Assembly: GCA_902772455.1 (NCBI GenBank)
Contig: CACYAW010000038.1
Span: forward strand, 1 to 61,922
Length of the DNA stretch: 61,922 bases
Source: an uncultured Bacteroidales bacterium
GTDB lineage: Bacteria > Bacteroidota > Bacteroidia > Bacteroidales > Muribaculaceae
Reading direction: 5' to 3'
The translations under genes and the position numbers were made by a program. The number at the start of each line of letters is the position of its first letter. Position 1 is the first letter of the stretch. Below, piece by piece: positions 59,955 to 61,922 of this stretch. The notes beneath the pieces are model-generated. The model was not told where the DNA came from and made no database searches. It saw only the letters and a program-made list of their open reading frames with translations.

Positions 59955-60012
59955 ATCCAGGCAAGATGAAACGGACAGATGGATGTGGAGAGAGTAGCCG
60001 CCAGTTTTTATT

Positions 60013-61251
60013 ATGGCAACGACAAAATTTTTTCTCGACACGCGAAGAACAAAGCCAGGTTCTTCCTCGGTATTGAAAGTTGTAATTACCAACTGCAATA
60101 CTAGATCGTATGTATCTCTTGATGCGAAACTGCTCCCCGAACAGTGGGATGCTGATCATTCGCGAGTTATCAACCATCCAGATGAGCAGAGGCTGAATCT
60201 CTATATTTCAAGGGTTCAGCATCATGTCAACCGTATAATCCTGTTCCTCACTGAGGACGGGCGTGTGCAGGGAATGACTGCTAATGAAATAAGGGACGAG
60301 ATTGAGCGAAGGCTCAATCCTGACAAGGTTGAGAAGAAGGAGCAGAGAAAGCAGAGTAGAGACTTGTTCATAACCCGTTTCCTTGCTTTTGCTGAAAGTA
60401 AGAAACCTAGTACCCGTGGGCTTTACATGTGCACGTATAGGCGCATGAGAGACTTTATCGGTGAACAGCGTTTGAACCGACTCCGTTTTGAAGACATCAC
60501 AAAGGAGTGGCTCACAGACTTCGATAACTTCATGGCAAAGACAGCGAAGTCAAAGAATTCCCGAAATATTCATCTTCGTAACATTCGTTCTGTCTTCAAT
60601 GAGGCGATAGATGATGGTGTTACCACGTTCTACCCGTTCCGCCGGTTCAAGATTCGTCCAGTGGCTACGCCCAAGCGAAACTTGAAGGTGGATGAGCTGC
60701 GCACTTTGATGAACTTCCCTACTGAAGAATATGCTGAGCAATACAGAGACATGTTCATCTTGATATTCATGCTACTGGGTATCAACATCGTGGATTTGTG
60801 TAGGCTCAAAGAGATTGAGGATGGCCGTGTCAACTATTATCGTGCCAAAACGGGGCGCTTGTACTCCGTTAAGGTTGAGCCTGAGGCACTTGAAATCATC
60901 AATCGCTATCGCGGCAAGGATTGGTTGCTAAATATCCTCGATCGTTATGAAGATCACCGCAACTACACTCATAGGATGAACAACTCGTTGAAGAAGATTG
61001 GCCCCGTGAAGCGCGTGGGACGTGGAGGCAAGAAAGTTCATCAGCCACTCTTCCCGAAGATTTCAACATACTGGGCACGTCACACATGGGCAACAATAGC
61101 TGCCAGCCTTGATATCCCCAAAGAGACTATCGCCCAAGCGTTGGGACATAGTAGTAACACTGTGACCGATATCTACATTGAGTTTGATCAGCGCAAAGTT
61201 GACGTGGCGAACCGCAAGGTTCTAGATTGGGTTATCTACGGCAAGAGATAA
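60013..61251 (+). CDS. Tyrosine recombinase/integrase with SAM-like core-binding domain
   Basis: A 412-residue integrase of the Bacteroidetes element type: arm-binding N-domain (TKFFLDTRRTKPGSSSVLKV, residues 4-23), SAM-like core-binding domain (about 110-215) and catalytic domain (about 220-410). The second Arg and following residues are in YWARHTWATIA, the later His in LGHSSNTVTD and the nucleophile Tyr in DIYIEFD. At the first catalytic Arg position the sequence reads LLGINIVDLCRL, with Asn where Arg is usual; relatives in Bacteroides elements share this. It probably inserts the element next to tRNA-Gly. ATG 60013 is followed directly by conserved sequence. Confidence 0.93.
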   Translation: MATTKFFLDTRRTKPGSSSVLKVVITNCNTRSYVSLDAKLLPEQWDADHSRVINHPDEQRLNLYISRVQHHVNRIILFLTEDGRVQGMTANEIRDEIERRLNPDKVEKKEQRKQSRDLFITRFLAFAESKKPSTRGLYMCTYRRMRDFIGEQRLNRLRFEDITKEWLTDFDNFMAKTAKSKNSRNIHLRNIRSVFNEAIDDGVTTFYPFRRFKIRPVATPKRNLKVDELRTLMNFPTEEYAEQYRDMFILIFMLLGINIVDLCRLKEIEDGRVNYYRAKTGRLYSVKVEPEALEIINRYRGKDWLLNILDRYEDHRNYTHRMNNSLKKIGPVKRVGRGGKKVHQPLFPKISTYWARHTWATIAASLDIPKETIAQALGHSSNTVTDIYIEFDQRKVDVANRKVLDWVIYGKR

Positions 61252-61271
61252 CCTCAAAAGTATACTTTCTT

Positions 61272-61463
61272 GGAACCGCCAATGGTGTCAGTTGTGATGC
61301 CATTGACGGTTTCTTTTGTGATGCCTCGGGTGGTGCCTTTTACGATGCCTTTTGTGGTGCCTGCATTGGTTCCTCGGGCGGTGCCGCCATCGGTGCCGCC
61401 ATCGGTGCCGCCATCGGTACCTGCATCGGTGCTGCCATTGGTGCTGGTAGTGGAACGCTTAGT
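61272..61463. repeat. 12-nt minisatellite, 16 units, open on both strands
   Basis: From 61272 the sequence falls into 12-nt units beginning GGT/GAT. Three perfect GGTGCCGCCATC copies lie at 61380-61415, with decay to both sides. On the plus strand it encodes a tetrapeptide repeat Gly-Ala-x-x (frame open 61227-61538, overlapping the end of int); on the minus strand a Gly-Thr-x-x repeat (frame open 61254-61553). Neither frame has a clear start signal, so I do not call a gene. This, with the terminator at 61496, fills 61252-61561. Confidence 0.8.
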
Positions 61464-61495
61464 GAAACAATCCGTGAAACATATTACGAGATGAG

Positions 61496-61530
61496 AAAAA
61501 AATCTCCCCTCGGCTTTCGCTTTGGGGAGA
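61496..61530 (-). terminator. Terminator of the minus-strand gene at the right edge
   Basis: TCTCCCC (61503-61509) and GGGGAGA (61524-61530) form a 7-bp stem; on the minus strand TTTTTTT follows (61496-61502). It lies 32 nt after the stop at 61562. Confidence 0.75.
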
Positions 61531-61561
61531 AAGAATGAATAACAGCTTAACAATGAATACC

Positions 61562-61922
61562 TTAATTGCTTGTAATTTTGTAGAACTGGCCTTTTAGGAG
61601 GTGGGACATGCCGTCTTCGGTGAAGGTGGCGGTTATTTTCTCGCAGAGGTAGCGTTTGCCATCGATGTGGAAGACGGAGCGGACGTTGGGGATCTTGTCG
61701 GCAAGGAAGGAGAAGGTGTATTTCTTCTTCTGGTCGACGGGATAGAAGGTGTCGCGCTCTACGCCCTGGCCGTAGGCGGCGTTGTTGATGCGCAGAGAGC
61801 AGGTCTTGCCGCTGTCGGTGCGCTTCCAGGTGACCGAGAGCACGCCCGAGTTGCTGTTGGGAGTCGGGGCGTAATAGGAGTAATCGAGGTCGAAGGTGTC
61901 CGTCCAGGGATGCGGGTGTCGG
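61562..61922 (-). CDS. Unrecognised protein, 5' part beyond the window edge
   Basis: About 119 C-terminal residues are visible, open to the right edge and ending at TAA 61562-61564. The sequence begins HPHPWTDTFDLDYSYYAPTP and continues through LSVTWKRTDSGKTCSLRINN, ADKIPNVRSVFHIDGKRYLC and EKITATFTEDGMSHLLKGQF. It looks like a beta-rich domain with conserved Trp, Cys and Tyr, in the style of Bacteroidetes phage or element structural proteins, but I do not recognise the family. GTG at 61841-61843 is inside the frame, not a start. A terminator follows. Confidence 0.7.
   Translation of the reverse strand, partial: RHPHPWTDTFDLDYSYYAPTPNSNSGVLSVTWKRTDSGKTCSLRINNAAYGQGVERDTFYPVDQKKKYTFSFLADKIPNVRSVFHIDGKRYLCEKITATFTEDGMSHLLKGQFYKITSN

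Larger units (their letters stand above)
59787..61922. mobile_element. Left end of a probable integrated element at tRNA-Gly, running off the right edge
   Basis: A tyrosine recombinase gene lies just downstream of the 3' end of a tRNA gene, the usual layout of site-specific integrated elements. After the tRNA the base composition drops, then unusual repeats and an unrecognised minus-strand gene follow. The second attachment site is outside the window, so the boundary and the element type (conjugative, mobilisable or phage) are not proven. Confidence 0.55.

Noticed and set aside
61254-61553. Gly-Thr-repeat protein gene on the minus strand
   Set aside because: Its start lies just upstream of a terminator hairpin facing the same way (61496-61530), and no promoter is seen; the open frame follows from the 12-nt unit length.

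Overview
The window reads as chromosomal DNA of a gut-type Bacteroidales bacterium, probably near Muribaculaceae or Prevotellaceae. The signs are: promoters of the Bacteroidetes form (TTTG, about 19-20 nt, TAnnTTTG), almost no Shine-Dalgarno sequences, lipid A synthesis (lpxK), a Bacteroidetes-type serine palmitoyltransferase (spt), DUF4251 and WG-repeat secreted proteins, class III fructose bisphosphatase and the sppA-lpxK-punA-thiL gene order. Family names come from recognising protein motifs by eye; no database was searched.

Layout. 1-5.6 kb: a cut-off secreted C1B peptidase diverges from mutS2 and an M3 oligopeptidase. 5.6-6.9 kb: an AT-rich higBA toxin-antitoxin pair and a GNAT acetyltransferase. 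7-15 kb: lipoproteins, a YugP protease, hisS, a Crp-like regulator, an MBL hydrolase, a lone umuD and an LtaS-like sulfatase-fold enzyme. 15-18 kb: an RIC/hemerythrin protein overlapping an atypical LuxR-type regulator, then mlaE-mlaF. 18-25 kb: an HD protein and a glutamine amidotransferase, queF-queC, fabD, and on the other strand a WG-repeat lipoprotein with queD and queE. 24.6-31.7 kb: a DEAD-box helicase, fbp, an OmpA-family gene and nrdJ. 31.8-37.6 kb: a GH3-GH2 pair on the minus strand. 37.7-40.2 kb: an AGCS symporter and rsgA. 40.3-52.2 kb: a long minus-strand block holding the whole glycine cleavage system (gcvT, gcvH, gcvPA, gcvPB, lpdA) with lplA, preceded by sppA, lpxK, punA and thiL. 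52.4-59.7 kb: a CPBP protease, DUF4251, ligA, spt, small lipoproteins and a pRiA4b ORF-3-like gene. 59.7 kb to the end: tRNA-Gly(CCC), a tyrosine recombinase and the start of what looks like an integrated element.

The most striking observation is that four conserved genes (queF, ompA-like, nrdJ, gcvT) each lack roughly 50-85 nt inside the reading frame, out of frame, while every other long gene is intact. They are annotated as broken, but recent deletions and assembly errors cannot be told apart here. Also notable are a 14-nt tandem array of about 15 copies before the HD gene, related CTAA/TTAG repeats just before many start codons, a palindromic element found three times, always between convergent genes, and three promoters so close to their start codons that the mRNAs should be leaderless. 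Apart from these, I see no clear multi-gene system that I could call new.
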